Below are positions 6,341-6,463 of a stretch of 6,463 bases of DNA, in pieces. How positions within the stretch are numbered: position 1 is the stretch's first letter; each line of letters opens with the position of its first letter. Below the pieces are notes generated by a model that did not search any database, had not been told where the DNA came from, and was given only the letters and a program-made list of their open reading frames with translations. The DNA is taken from contig CAIJNA010000145.1 in assembly GCA_903821805.1 (NCBI GenBank), positions 1 through 6,463 on the forward strand. Reading direction: 5' to 3'. Both the position numbers and the translations under genes were made by a program. The stretch comes from an uncultured Campylobacterota bacterium (GTDB taxonomy: Bacteria > Campylobacterota > Campylobacteria > Campylobacterales > Arcobacteraceae).

Positions 6341-6350
6341 ATAAGCCCAG
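6335..6350. other. Right junction between Campylobacterota core and foreign sequence
   Basis: Read on the minus strand, the phosphoesterase similarity runs back through GNND to about IYTSV (near 6340) and then stops, some 55-60 residues short of its proper start. Read on the plus strand, a new coherent frame opens at 6341 directly after a TAA at 6338-6340. The change of strand, of composition and of protein character at one point indicates a breakpoint here, known to within about ten bases. Confidence 0.6.
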
Positions 6351-6463
6351 AGACTGAGGAACAACCTCCCGTTGAAACTACTCATGATTTTGCAGAACAA
6401 TCAAATACACCTGAAATGATTACAGCATCCGTTGAAATTGAGACAACCTCGCCTGTGACTACA
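6341..6463 (+). CDS. Fragment of a Thr/Glu/Pro-rich protein, both ends missing
   Basis: The plus-strand frame from 6341 is open for 41 codons to the window edge. It reads a low-complexity stretch rich in threonine, glutamate, proline, serine and valine, such as ETEEQPPVETTHDF and ASVEIETTSPVTT. The unit [PS]VE-x-[TE]T occurs twice, with matching DNA (cccgttgaaact at 6367-6378 and tccgttgaaatt at 6429-6440). Such composition is typical of linkers or stalks in exported and cell-surface proteins, but no domain is visible and no function can be given. It has no start codon or ribosome site near 6341, so it is the interior of a gene cut at the junction. The GC content is visibly higher than in the core. 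The opposite strand here is broken by a stop in the phosphoesterase frame. Confidence 0.4.
   Translation, partial: MSPETEEQPPVETTHDFAEQSNTPEMITASVEIETTSPVTT

Noticed and set aside
1..6463. Toxin-antitoxin, defence, CRISPR or other undescribed system
   Set aside because: All complete genes belong to well-known housekeeping families. No direct-repeat array, small paired genes or unexplained open frames were found apart from the two end fragments, which are too short to interpret.

Overview
The window is best read as an approximately 6.2 kb block of ordinary Campylobacterota chromosome (Arcobacter/Sulfurimonas-like) with a piece of unrelated sequence joined to each end. The core is AT-rich (roughly one third GC by eye). 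It carries clpX-mreB-mreC in tandem, a fused hisIE, a short BioB of 281 residues and an LpxB whose N-terminus resembles the Campylobacter type. The protein sequences look like this phylum; the genus is inferred and not certain.

Layout, plus strand. Positions 1-155 are a GC-richer fragment (about 55% GC in the first 120 bases by hand count) whose translation resembles the C-terminal part of DUF5681-type phage/mobile-element proteins. At about 150-170 it passes in frame into the last ~150 codons of clpX (to 618). Then come mreB (657-1688), mreC (1707-2537), a secreted cyclophilin-type prolyl isomerase (2561-3088), a hairpin-T-tract that may be a terminator (3100-3130), and thiS (3149-3352). Layout, minus strand, convergent with thiS: a YfcE-like metallophosphoesterase with its 5' end missing (from about 6340 down to 5983), bioB (5993-5148), hisIE (5126-4443) and lpxB (4436-3381). 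These are packed so tightly (11 bp overlap, then 21 and 6 bp gaps) that one transcript is likely. From 6341 to the end the plus strand reads an open Thr/Glu/Pro-rich stretch unrelated to the phosphoesterase.

The genes are housekeeping: protein quality control (ClpX), cell shape (MreB/MreC), periplasmic protein folding (cyclophilin), sulfur carrier for thiamin thiazole (ThiS), lipid A disaccharide formation (LpxB), two steps of histidine synthesis (HisIE) and biotin synthase (BioB). The minus-strand cluster does not form one pathway. No RNA gene, CRISPR array, insertion sequence or tandem repeat was found, and no gene-free stretch exceeds about 60 bases.

I found no novel biological system. 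The most notable signals are the two end junctions. Each truncates a conserved gene and swaps in sequence of different composition, a pattern most easily explained by a chimeric contig (for example from whole-genome amplification or misassembly) and less easily by natural rearrangement. Any annotation treating the 1-618 reading frame as an intact protein would be wrong.
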